Below are positions 17,618-26,221 of a stretch of 64,000 nt of DNA, one piece after another (the first letter of the stretch is position 1; each line of letters starts with the position of its first letter). Location: the NCBI GenBank assembly GCA_035628135.1, contig DASPKM010000006.1, positions 868,001 to 932,000 of the forward strand, written 5' to 3'. A program made the translations under genes and the position numbers. The notes under the pieces were generated by a model. The model saw only the letters and a program-made list of their open reading frames with translations. It made no database searches and was not told where the DNA came from. The stretch comes from DASPKM01 sp035628135 (GTDB lineage: Bacteria > Bacteroidota > Bacteroidia > Chitinophagales > Chitinophagaceae).

Positions 17618-20600
17618 ATGCTTATTAAGAAAATAGTACGCCTTCTGGCTGTATTGTTGGTTTTTCCATGTGTGATGCAGGGCCAGGTGACCACCAGTAG
17701 CATGAGCGGATCGGTGAAGACCGGAAAAGGTGAAGCATTGGTTGGAGCAACAGTGACCGCTACCCACGTGCCCACCGGCACCGTTTACCGCGTTAGCACA
17801 AGAACCGGCGGTGCGTTCAACATCTACAACATGACCCCCGGCGGTCCCTACACATTGACCGTTTCCTTCGTAGGCTTTGAAAACGCAACCAAAGGAGATA
17901 TCTTCCTCTCCCTCGGTGAGAACTCTACCCAGGATATCAGCCTCGCCGATAAATCCACCATCCTTACCGAAGTAGTAGTGGGCGGACGCAGGGGATTGCC
18001 TCCCGCAGGCAAAGGCGGATCGGAAACCTTCATCGGCCGCGATAAAATGGCCAACATCCCTTCGGTAGGCCGTAACATCTCCGACTTCCTTACGTATACA
18101 CCGCAAGCAAAGATCACCGGCGACGGCGGCGTATCCATAGCAGGACAAAATAACCGCTACAACTCTTTCTATATCGACGGAGCATTGAACAACGACGTGT
18201 TCGGTATCGCAGCCTCCGGCACCAATGGCGGACAAGCCAACATCCCGCCCATTTCCATCGACGCCATCGACCAGTTCCAGGTAATGATCTCTCCTTACGA
18301 CGCGTCCATCGGTAACTTCACCGGCGGTGGTATCAATGCCATTACCAAATCGGGCACCAATGACTTCAAAGGTTCCGTATGGTATATTTTCCGCAACGAA
18401 GACCTGGCGGGTAAATCACCCGTAGCAGTTGTTAAGCCCGGCTCTCCCGGCGTATTGGAGCGCACCAGGCTCAACAAGTTCAAAACCCAGAACAAAGGCT
18501 TTACCCTCGGCGGACCCATCATCAAAAACAAATTGTTCTTCTTCATACTTGGAGAAGTACGCGACGATGAAAGGCCACAACCCTTCAACTTTGCCGAGTA
18601 CAGGGGAACCGCTACGCTTGACAGCATTGCCAAGCTGACCAATTTCTTAAAGAATAATTACGAATACGACCCCGGCGATTTCCTGAACAACCCCGAGCTG
18701 GTAAGCGTCGACTACATCAACGCAAAGCTCGACTGGAACATCAGCGCCAATCACCGCCTGTCGCTGAGCCATCGCTATAACAATGGCTCCAGGTACAACA
18801 CCAGCACCAGCAGCGGTACTACCATCAACTTCTTTACCAACGGTTATATTTTCCCGACCAAGACCAACTCTACTTCTCTTGAGCTGAGAAGCACGTTGAG
18901 CAAGGGATCTACCAACCGCTTGCTGCTAACATTATCAAAGGTGCTTGACGACAGGAACCCTATCGGGCAACCATTCCCAAGGGTATCCATCTTCGACGGA
19001 CCGGGAACCATCGTTTTCGGAACAGAGAACTTCTCCGCGGCTAACCTGCTGGACCAACAAAACGTTTCAATCTTCAATGCATATAAATTCTATGCAGGTA
19101 AGCACGTGCTTACCATTGGTACAGACAATGAAATCAACAGGAGTGTGAACGTATTCATCCGCGACTATTTCGGAACATACACGTACAACAGCCTGAACGA
19201 TTTCATCAGCGGTGCAAAACCCCGCCGTTACCAGCGCTCCTTCTCACTGCTGGACGACAACACGGGTGAAAGCAATACCAACGCTGCTGCTAAATTCAAG
19301 ACGCTTAAGATCGCGTTCTTCCTGAACGACGAGATCAAGGTAAATGACGCGCTTACGGTTAACCTGGGCTTGCGCGCCGACAGAACCGAGTTCCTTACCA
19401 AACCGCGTGAAGACAAATTCCTGAACGATAGCGGCCTTGCCAAAATCGAGCAGTACCATGACCTGAGAGGCGCAAGGTCCGGCCAGATCGCTACGCCTAA
19501 ATGGTCGCTGTCTCCCCGCATTGGTTTCACGTACAGGATGGACGACGAAAGCATCGTGATCCGGGGCGGATGGGGCATGTTCACCGGCCGCATTCCGTTG
19601 GTATGGCCCGGCGGCGTTTACAACCAGAACGGTGTTGCCATCGGTGGTATCGACCTGAACCCACCCACTGCCTCACAAAACATCACCTTCAGGCCCGATC
19701 CGTTCGGACAATATACCTCTGAAGATTTCGGCATCAACCTCGCCAACTCAAGAGGACAGGTTGACCTGATTGCTGCTGACTTCCGCCTGCCGAAACTGTG
19801 GAGGGCTTCACTGGCCATGGACAAGAGATTGGGCCAGGGCTGGACATTGACCATGGAAGCCATTTACAGCAAGAACATCAACGAGATCGATTATAAGAAT
19901 GTGAACATCCTGCCGCCGATAGGAAAATCAGTCGGCCCCGATGTGCGCAATGTGTATGGTCTTTCAGGACCTACACGCATACCCATGCGTTCCACTGGCG
20001 CCAATCCTTACCCAGGCAACATATTCCTGCTGCATAACAACGAAGGCCGCAACGGTTACTCCTATAGCCTGACCACTACCATCGACAAAGCATTCAGGAA
20101 TGGATTTGCATTCAATGCCAACTATACTTATGGCCATTCAGTAATTCTTCACGAAGGCACCAGTTCGCAGAACAACTCGCAGTGGGCTAATATGGAAGTA
20201 GTGCAGGGCCGCAATTTTGTACCGCTGTCACGTTCAGACTTCGACCTGGGGCACCGCATCAATGCTTATTTTTCAAAAGAAGTGTGGTATGCCAACAAAA
20301 CATTGGCAACAGTGGTTACGCTTACTTACAACGGCCAATCAGGCAATCCTTACAGCTATGTGTACAGGAATAGCCCCATTAGTGATAACAGCGCGACTTC
20401 TACCAACGACCTGATATATGTGCCCACAGAAGCAGACCTTGCAAACATGACCTTCCTTTCAAACACCGTTAACGGGGTTACTTACAGCGCCGCCCAGCAA
20501 AAAGAAATGCTGAACCAGTTCATCATGAGCGATAGGTACCTGCGCAAGCGCCGCGGCCAGCATGCAGAGCGCAATGGCGCACGCCAGCCCTTCACGCACA

Positions 20601-20905
20601 TCGTGAACCTGGCGCTGGAGCAAAAGTTCAGGGTAAAACTGAGCGGCAGAAGGGTTGATTTCTCCGTGAGATACGACGTGTTCAACTTCACTAACCTGCT
20701 GAATAAAGATTGGGGCCGTCAATGGTTCATGAGCTTCGACCAGTTCCCGCTGTACCAGTTTGTGAGCTATGTGAGCGCTGCCAACCTTACACCGCAATAC
20801 CGTTACACGCCTGTGAATGGCACGCCTTATTCCCTCAGCACCAGCACAGAGCCCAGGCTCTCTGCGCGCTGGATGAGCCAGCTGACGTTCCGTTTAGCGT
20901 TCTAA
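17618..20905 (+). CDS. TonB-dependent outer-membrane receptor, Oar-like
   Basis: The 1,095-residue protein has a signal peptide (MLIKKIVRLLAVLLVFPCVMQGQ). A carboxypeptidase-regulatory-like beta-sandwich follows (SGSVKTGKGEALVGATVTAT, RTGGAFNIYNMTPGGPYTLT), then a plug domain (RNISDFLTYTPQAKITGDGG, FYIDGALNNDVFG, ISPYDASIGNFTGGGINAIT) and a long 22-strand-type barrel ending in an aromatic residue (WMSQLTFRLAF). The order and the barrel motifs match the OmpA-related 'Oar' branch rather than SusC. No SusD-like lipoprotein follows, so it is not a SusCD pair, and the substrate is unknown. It is transcribed alone and is followed by a strong bidirectional terminator. Confidence 0.93.
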   Translation: MLIKKIVRLLAVLLVFPCVMQGQVTTSSMSGSVKTGKGEALVGATVTATHVPTGTVYRVSTRTGGAFNIYNMTPGGPYTLTVSFVGFENATKGDIFLSLGENSTQDISLADKSTILTEVVVGGRRGLPPAGKGGSETFIGRDKMANIPSVGRNISDFLTYTPQAKITGDGGVSIAGQNNRYNSFYIDGALNNDVFGIAASGTNGGQANIPPISIDAIDQFQVMISPYDASIGNFTGGGINAITKSGTNDFKGSVWYIFRNEDLAGKSPVAVVKPGSPGVLERTRLNKFKTQNKGFTLGGPIIKNKLFFFILGEVRDDERPQPFNFAEYRGTATLDSIAKLTNFLKNNYEYDPGDFLNNPELVSVDYINAKLDWNISANHRLSLSHRYNNGSRYNTSTSSGTTINFFTNGYIFPTKTNSTSLELRSTLSKGSTNRLLLTLSKVLDDRNPIGQPFPRVSIFDGPGTIVFGTENFSAANLLDQQNVSIFNAYKFYAGKHVLTIGTDNEINRSVNVFIRDYFGTYTYNSLNDFISGAKPRRYQRSFSLLDDNTGESNTNAAAKFKTLKIAFFLNDEIKVNDALTVNLGLRADRTEFLTKPREDKFLNDSGLAKIEQYHDLRGARSGQIATPKWSLSPRIGFTYRMDDESIVIRGGWGMFTGRIPLVWPGGVYNQNGVAIGGIDLNPPTASQNITFRPDPFGQYTSEDFGINLANSRGQVDLIAADFRLPKLWRASLAMDKRLGQGWTLTMEAIYSKNINEIDYKNVNILPPIGKSVGPDVRNVYGLSGPTRIPMRSTGANPYPGNIFLLHNNEGRNGYSYSLTTTIDKAFRNGFAFNANYTYGHSVILHEGTSSQNNSQWANMEVVQGRNFVPLSRSDFDLGHRINAYFSKEVWYANKTLATVVTLTYNGQSGNPYSYVYRNSPISDNSATSTNDLIYVPTEADLANMTFLSNTVNGVTYSAAQQKEMLNQFIMSDRYLRKRRGQHAERNGARQPFTHIVNLALEQKFRVKLSGRRVDFSVRYDVFNFTNLLNKDWGRQWFMSFDQFPLYQFVSYVSAANLTPQYRYTPVNGTPYSLSTSTEPRLSARWMSQLTFRLAF

Positions 20906-20922
20906 CCGCAATTCATTGCAAT

Positions 20923-20959
20923 AAAAAAAACCGGTTCAAATGCAGAACCGGTTTTTTGT
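20923..20959. terminator. Bidirectional rho-independent terminator
   Basis: The 5' arm AAAACCGGTTC pairs with GAACCGGTTTT around a 7-base loop, with an A-run before and a T-run after. It can stop transcription from both sides and sits between two convergent genes, the TonB receptor and the esterase. Confidence 0.88.
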
Positions 20960-20971
20960 TATTGGATGATG

Positions 20972-21787
20972 TTATCGATCATTACCAAACATCCATTTCA
21001 AAAAATAAGGCAAGGCCCTGCCCCAGGTGGGCACATCGTGCCTGCCGTCTTCCATCAATAAGTAATGGATGTTTTCATCAGGATAACCTTTTTGCTTTAG
21101 TTCTCTAATAAGGTCCAGCGTATCGTCGATGGAATCGATAACGCCATTGTTATTGCGGTCTTTTTCTTCATCGAGCGCGCCGCATTGAAAAAAGAAACGA
21201 ATCCAGGGATAATACTCACCCTTGCGCACACGCTGGTGAATGATGCGGTCTGTATCGTCTGAATAACCTTCCTCGCCCTGGTCGCGGGTGCGCCACCACA
21301 GTGAACCCGAGAAAACGCCTACGCCGGAAAATTCATGGGGGTGGTTCCACACAAGATCAAGGGCGCTTAGGGCTCCCAGTGAGAAGCCCGCAAATATTTT
21401 TTCACGGAAAGAAAAAACATAGTAGGTAGTGCGGATGTACGGCAGCAGCTCTTCGAAAATGAAAAGCGTGTATTGCTCAGCTTTAGCTCCCCTGCCTTTA
21501 AAATCGGGAACGCCGACGGTGCCGTATTCCATTTTACGTTGCTCTCCCGCATGGATGGCCGCGCACAATACGGGACGGATGGACCTTTCTTCGTATAGCT
21601 CTTCCAGTATATTTTCGAGGCCTGCTCTTACCATGTCCTGTCCGTCGTTGATGAGCAGCAGGCTCATCCCTTCCGGATGCTCCACATTTACCGGTAAATA
21701 AAAATCAACGGTTACGGTCCTCTCTAAATGCGTTGATTCCAATAAGGCGGATTCTTTTAATATCAGTGATTCCTTATCCACTTGCAT
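20972..21787 (-). CDS. Alpha/beta-fold esterase (esterase-D/Fes-like)
   Basis: This 271-residue protein has no signal peptide. The nucleophile elbow is GFSLGA with Ser136. The probable acid is near Asp206 (QCGALDEEKD) and the catalytic His is His250 (EDGRHDVPTW), in the expected order. After the acid, residues 210-218 read DRNNNGVID, a spacing like an EF-hand calcium loop. The family hydrolyses esters such as S-formylglutathione or siderophore esters; the substrate here is not clear. The gene is divergent from the ATP-grasp/GCS2 pair with a 171-bp gap, and may belong to the same function. A TAnnTTTG-type box lies only 5 bp before the ATG. Confidence 0.85.
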   Translation of the reverse strand: MQVDKESLILKESALLESTHLERTVTVDFYLPVNVEHPEGMSLLLINDGQDMVRAGLENILEELYEERSIRPVLCAAIHAGEQRKMEYGTVGVPDFKGRGAKAEQYTLFIFEELLPYIRTTYYVFSFREKIFAGFSLGALSALDLVWNHPHEFSGVGVFSGSLWWRTRDQGEEGYSDDTDRIIHQRVRKGEYYPWIRFFFQCGALDEEKDRNNNGVIDSIDDTLDLIRELKQKGYPDENIHYLLMEDGRHDVPTWGRALPYFLKWMFGNDR

Positions 21788-21792
21788 ATTTT

Positions 21793-21800
21793 CAAAAATA
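21793..21800 (-). promoter_or_regulatory. Bacteroidota -7 element (TATTTTTG)
   Basis: Exact TAnnTTTG on the minus strand, 5 bp before the esterase ATG. A TTG lies 22 bp further upstream (21825-21823). If used, the transcript would be almost leaderless. Confidence 0.45.
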
Positions 21801-21958
21801 GGAGAATGACGTTTAAAATGAACAAATAATTACCCCGATAACGGCCGGAATGAATTTTTGTTTTTTTGTCTCAATAAAAATAAATTGTGCCACTGTGCAT
21901 TGATCCGGCTCAAAACCCTTAGGCAGTCATCTATCTTTTACCATTAAAACAAACGGGT

Positions 21959-22912
21959 ATGAAAAAAATCGGCATTCTTTTCGGGCAGGAACGCAGTTTT
22001 CCTATGGCTTTCGTAGAGCGCATCAACGGTAAGGGCGTAAAAGACGTGACGGCAGAACCTGTAAGGATAGATAAAGTGATGCAGGGCGAGCCTTCGGGCT
22101 ACGATGTAATTGTAGACCGCATTTCCCAGGATGTACCATTTTATCGCGCTTTTTTAAAGAATGCCGCGCTGTGCGGAACAGCGGTAATCAATAACCCGTT
22201 CTGGTGGAGCGCCGATGAAAAGTTCTTCAATAATTGCCTGGCCACCAAGATAGGTGTGCCGGTACCCAAGACCGTGATACTGCCTTCCAGGGACCTGCCG
22301 CCCGATACCAGCGACCAATCATTCGCAAACCTGGCCTACCCGCTCGATTGGGAAGGCATTTTCAATTATGTGGGCTTCCCCGCTTATATGAAACCATTTG
22401 CCGGCGGCGGCTGGAAAAATGTATACAAACTGCGCAACCTGGAAGAGTTTTTTGAAAAGCATGGAGAAACCGGCGAGTTGGTAATGATGCTGCAGGAAGA
22501 AATTATTTTCGAAGAATATTACCGCTGCTATTGCGTAGGCCGCAAATACGTGCGCATTATGCCGTATGAACCGCGCAACCCCCATCACCTCCGGTATGTG
22601 GCCGACTTTGCCCCTACACAAGAGCGGTTGAAGCAAATGGAAGACATCGTACTGCGGCTGAACCGCTACCTCGGATACGATCTGAATACCGTGGAACTGG
22701 CGGTGCGCGATGGCGTACCGTATGCCATCGATTTTTGCAACCCCGCGCCCGATGCAGAAATAAAAAGCGTGGGCGAGGAAAATTTTGAATGGATCGTTGA
22801 AACCATGGCCAATTATGCCATCGAGCGGGCTCTGGAGAACAAGGAAGGCCTCGACAACCTTACGTGGGGCGAATATGTACACAGCTCGTCTAATCACAAA
22901 CCCCTGGTTTAA
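21959..22912 (+). CDS. ATP-grasp carboxylate-amine/thiol ligase of unknown substrate
   Basis: The 317-residue soluble protein fits the ATP-grasp fold. An N-terminal Rossmann-like domain (KKIGILFGQERSFP) and linker (INNPFWWSADEKFFNNCLA, with KIGVPVPKT) lead into the ATP-binding half. That half has Lys145 (PAYMKPFAGGGWKNVY), the hinge acid in MLQEEIIFEE (about 178-186) and the metal-binding pair Asp258/Asn261 (YAIDFCNPAPD). ATP-grasp enzymes join a carboxylate to an amine or thiol through an acyl-phosphate. The glycine-rich loop and metal residues suggest it is active. The next gene, 26 bp downstream, is a GCS2-type ligase, so both probably build one product. Substrates cannot be read from the sequence. 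Confidence 0.82.
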   Translation: MKKIGILFGQERSFPMAFVERINGKGVKDVTAEPVRIDKVMQGEPSGYDVIVDRISQDVPFYRAFLKNAALCGTAVINNPFWWSADEKFFNNCLATKIGVPVPKTVILPSRDLPPDTSDQSFANLAYPLDWEGIFNYVGFPAYMKPFAGGGWKNVYKLRNLEEFFEKHGETGELVMMLQEEIIFEEYYRCYCVGRKYVRIMPYEPRNPHHLRYVADFAPTQERLKQMEDIVLRLNRYLGYDLNTVELAVRDGVPYAIDFCNPAPDAEIKSVGEENFEWIVETMANYAIERALENKEGLDNLTWGEYVHSSSNHKPLV

Positions 22913-22938
22913 TCTCGGCCCAAACTAAATCCCTTTTC

Positions 22939-24051
22939 ATGAGCAGCATCAACTATAAGCATTTTACACTCGGCGTAGAGGAAGAATACATGGTGATTGA
23001 TCCCGATACCCGTGAACTGAAAAGCCACCAGCAAAAAATAGTGACCGAAGGGCAGAAAGTGATCAAGGATAAAGTGAAGGCCGAGATGCACCAGGCCGTA
23101 GTGGAAGTAGGCACCGATATTTGCGCCAATGTGGATGAAGCATTCAACGACGTGGCGGTATTGCGCAAGACCATTTCGGGCATTGCCGATCAACTCGGAT
23201 TTTGGATGGGCGCCTCGGGCACACATCCCTTCAGCCATTGGGAAAGCCAGCTCATAACCGATCATGTCCGTTACAACGAAATCGTGAATGAATTGCAGGA
23301 AGCGGCCCGCAGCAACCTGATATTCGGGTTGCACGTGCACGTGGGCATGCAAACCCGGGAAATGGCCAACCATATTGCCAATTCAACACGTTATTTTTTG
23401 CCGCATATCTATGCGCTCAGTACCAACTCGCCTTTTTGGGAAGGAAGGCAAACGGGTTATAAATCGTTCCGCACAAAAGTATTCGACAAGTTCCCACGTA
23501 CAGGCATACCCGAAACATTCGACAGCATAGAAGCATATGATAATTATGTGAAGATGCTGGTAAAGACCAATTGCATCGACAATGCCAAAAAGATATGGTG
23601 GGACCTGCGCGTGCATCCTTTCTTTAATACGGTAGAGTTCCGCATTTGCGATGTGCCGATGACCGTGCACGAGACCATTGCCATTGCCGCGCTGTTCCAG
23701 GCCGTTTGCGCCAAGATATACAAGCTGCGGTTGCAGAACCTGAACTTCATACAATACTCACGCGCCCTCATCAACGAAAATAAATGGAGGGCCGGCCGCT
23801 ATGGCATCGATGGAAGACTGATCGATTTTGGAAAGGAAGAAGAAGTGAACAGCAGGGTGCTCATTTATGAGCTGCTGGATTTTGTAGACGATGTGCTGGA
23901 CCAACTGGGCAGCAGGCATGCCGTGGCCTATGTACCGAAAATTCTGGAATATGGCACCGGTGCAGACCGCCAGTTGAAGGTGTACCACGAAACCAATAGC
24001 CTGATCGGCGTGGTAGATTATGTGCACTCGCAGTTCCTCTCAGGGCTTTAG
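22939..24051 (+). CDS. Carboxylate-amine ligase, GCS2/YbdK type
   Basis: The 370-residue enzyme belongs to the glutamate-cysteine ligase family 2. Evidence is the N-terminal FTLGVEEEYMVID with the metal-binding acids at 14-16, GTHPFSHWES, the His-rich FGLHVHVGMQ, SPFWEGRQTGYKSFR and the C-terminal VEFRICDVPMTVHET. YbdK-type members of this family have weak glutamate-cysteine ligase activity and often an unknown true substrate. The upstream ATP-grasp gene is 26 bp away on the same strand. The two, together with the amidotransferase and second ATP-grasp-like gene at 33-35 kb, suggest synthesis of a small peptide-like or amide compound (inference). The alternative is simple gamma-glutamylcysteine synthesis for a low-molecular-weight thiol. 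Confidence 0.9.
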   Translation: MSSINYKHFTLGVEEEYMVIDPDTRELKSHQQKIVTEGQKVIKDKVKAEMHQAVVEVGTDICANVDEAFNDVAVLRKTISGIADQLGFWMGASGTHPFSHWESQLITDHVRYNEIVNELQEAARSNLIFGLHVHVGMQTREMANHIANSTRYFLPHIYALSTNSPFWEGRQTGYKSFRTKVFDKFPRTGIPETFDSIEAYDNYVKMLVKTNCIDNAKKIWWDLRVHPFFNTVEFRICDVPMTVHETIAIAALFQAVCAKIYKLRLQNLNFIQYSRALINENKWRAGRYGIDGRLIDFGKEEEVNSRVLIYELLDFVDDVLDQLGSRHAVAYVPKILEYGTGADRQLKVYHETNSLIGVVDYVHSQFLSGL

Positions 24052-24072
24052 TGGCGGAGGTTCGATACCGGA

Positions 24073-24975
24073 TTATTTTTCTACGATCTCAGTTACTTCA
24101 TACCTGTATGCACTGGCTCCTGGCTTAATGGGCCTTTGGGTGAACTCAGCCCAGGCATGTGTAAACGTGGCCCCGAAATACAAAATGAACGAAGCATAAA
24201 ATACGAACAATAACACAAGCACAAACGAACCCGCTGCCCCAAAGATATTATCGATATTACTATATCCCAGCAACCATCCTATCGCCAGCTTGCCAAGGGT
24301 AAACAGGATACTGGTAACTATTCCGCCGGCTATGGCTACTTTCCAATGCGGCCGCCCATTGGCCAGGTAACGGAATACCACACTGAACCACGCGGCTACT
24401 ACCAATGCAGATACTACCTGGTTTAGAATAATATAGAGGACTGTCCTTGACCCTGCCCATAGTTCGTTGATATAATCGAGCAACAGTGCCTGCATTGCTT
24501 CTATTAAAAGACTTGCAAGAAACAGGAAGCCCGCTAAAACAATAATTCCGATAGACCGTAACCTGCCCCGCAAACCCGCACCCACGCCGCTCCGCGAATG
24601 CACCTTGATGCTCCACAGCTGGTTCAGCGAATCGCTGATGACCTTAAACAAAGTAGTGGCCACGAATATCAAAAAAATAAAACCCCCGATGCCGATGTAC
24701 CAATTAGTGGCGAGCCTTCTGAACCCGCGCAGCGTAAGCCTTATCTGCGAAACACCCTGGTCGCCTATTATCAGGGAAAGATGCTCGAAAAGATGCTGGC
24801 TCATGGTGCGGCGGCCCATCACTATGCCGAACAACTGTATAAAAATGATGAGAATGGCTGGTAATGCAAAAGTGGTGAAGAACGCCGTGGCTGCGGCCAT
24901 CCGCAAAGGATCGTTGTTCCTAAGCTCGCGAAGCGCAGTACGCATGACCCCGAAAAATTCGCTGGGAGATGGCAT
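24073..24975 (-). CDS. YihY/BrkB-family inner-membrane protein
   Basis: This 300-residue protein has about six membrane helices and the YihY family signature. It opens with LRELRNNDPLRMAAATAFFTTFALPAILIIF in its first helix, and later has WYIGIGGFIFLIFVATTLFKVI, PHWKVAIAGGIVTSILFTLGK and FGAAGSFVLVLLFVFYASFILYFGATFTHAWAE. The family is widespread and was once misnamed ribonuclease BN; its function is still not settled. It is convergent with the GCS2 ligase (21-bp gap), and the proline iminopeptidase ends 22 bp upstream of it on the same strand, so those two may be co-transcribed. No feature points to a specific transported substrate. Confidence 0.88.
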   Translation of the reverse strand: MPSPSEFFGVMRTALRELRNNDPLRMAAATAFFTTFALPAILIIFIQLFGIVMGRRTMSQHLFEHLSLIIGDQGVSQIRLTLRGFRRLATNWYIGIGGFIFLIFVATTLFKVISDSLNQLWSIKVHSRSGVGAGLRGRLRSIGIIVLAGFLFLASLLIEAMQALLLDYINELWAGSRTVLYIILNQVVSALVVAAWFSVVFRYLANGRPHWKVAIAGGIVTSILFTLGKLAIGWLLGYSNIDNIFGAAGSFVLVLLFVFYASFILYFGATFTHAWAEFTQRPIKPGASAYRYEVTEIVEK

Positions 24976-24997
24976 CCTGCAAAATAAACCTATTGCG

Positions 24998-26050
24998 CTA
25001 TTTCTTTATCGCCGCCTTAAAACTTCCTTCATCTACATCTTTGATAAACTTAATAACGCCGGGAAAAAAATGCTCCTGGTCGTCCCAAAAGCTGCAATGG
25101 CTTCCATTGGGACAGTGCAGGTAATTGCCATTCTGCACCCGGGTGCTCATCCATTTCATGTGCTCTGGGTCCATGGTATCAAACTGCGCGCCTACGGTCA
25201 GCGTAGGCACTTTTATCTTCGGCAGATCGGCCTTGCGGTCCCAGGTCAATAAGCGGCCTCCCACCTTGAACTCACTGGGCCCCTGCATCATTACATATAT
25301 TTCTTCGTTCAGGTGTTTCATGCTGCGCAGGAGCGGTTCGGGCCATTCGGGCAGGCGACAAAGGTGTTTGGTGTAATATTCGTTGAACACCATTTCCTGG
25401 TACACGGGGTTTTTAAAATCGCCGCGGCTTTCGTAGCCGGACAGGGTATCGATGAGCGAGGGACGCATTTTGCTCCGCAATATGCCATTGTATTTTTCAT
25501 AATCAGGAATGCTCGCCATCATATTGCTGATGATGAGCCCTTTCAGGTTGTCCTGGTATTTTAAAGCGTACTCCATGGCCAGAATGCCGCCCCAGGAATT
25601 GCCGAACAGGTAAAAATTATCTTTCGTTAACCCAAGTGCCTGCCTTACCTGCTCAACTTCTTCTACAAAACGCGCTGTTGTCCATAAGCTGCTGTCTTTG
25701 GGCTGATCTGAATAATAAGAACCCAATTGGTCGTATTCATAAAATTCAAAGCCTTCCTTAGGGAAATAGCTTTCAAAACATTCGAAATATTCATGTGTGA
25801 ACGCAGGGCCCCCATGCAATAACAGCACTTTAATGCGCGGATTATTGCCAAAACGCTTGGTCCATACCTTGAAATTTCCTACGGGTGTTTGAATCGGCAC
25901 CATACGTACGCCGCCGGATTGAACGCCGGAGTCCCGGTAGTCGTAATATTCGGCAAGTGTGGGGGAAGCTGCTGAATCAGTTGAAGACTGCTTACAAGAG
26001 CTGTACAACAATACAACTATGCAAATGGAAAGCAAAGCGGTTGGTTTCAT
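24998..26050 (-). CDS. Proline iminopeptidase-family hydrolase, lipoprotein
   Basis: The 350-residue alpha/beta hydrolase has a lipoprotein signal peptide; the lipobox is LYSSC with Cys19. The oxyanion segment is HGGP (79-82), the nucleophile is Ser152 in GNSWGG, and a late Asp (GAQFDTMDPEH) and His (NGSHCSFWDD) complete the triad. Relatives remove N-terminal proline or other residues from small peptides. Being lipidated, it should sit in the periplasm, where it could process peptides before import. It is divergent from the amidase-to-dipeptidase operon that starts at 26222, and probably shares its role in peptide breakdown (inference). Confidence 0.88.
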   Translation of the reverse strand: MKPTALLSICIVVLLYSSCKQSSTDSAASPTLAEYYDYRDSGVQSGGVRMVPIQTPVGNFKVWTKRFGNNPRIKVLLLHGGPAFTHEYFECFESYFPKEGFEFYEYDQLGSYYSDQPKDSSLWTTARFVEEVEQVRQALGLTKDNFYLFGNSWGGILAMEYALKYQDNLKGLIISNMMASIPDYEKYNGILRSKMRPSLIDTLSGYESRGDFKNPVYQEMVFNEYYTKHLCRLPEWPEPLLRSMKHLNEEIYVMMQGPSEFKVGGRLLTWDRKADLPKIKVPTLTVGAQFDTMDPEHMKWMSTRVQNGNYLHCPNGSHCSFWDDQEHFFPGVIKFIKDVDEGSFKAAIKK

Positions 26051-26221
26051 ATCCTGCTAGTTTTAAACGATAAGTAAAAAATACAGAATTATTTTTACTT
26101 GGAAAGAATAGTCACAGCAAAGAAATGATCTTTGCATCGTCGCCGCAATTGAGAACACGTTTAGAGATTTATACCGGACGGATAATACTTTTCCTTAAAT
26201 TGGCTTTCCGAAAAATTGCTT

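Noticed and set aside
17618..20905. SusC/SusD polysaccharide uptake pair
   Set aside because: The barrel and plug look Oar-like and no SusD-type lipoprotein follows; the next gene converges.
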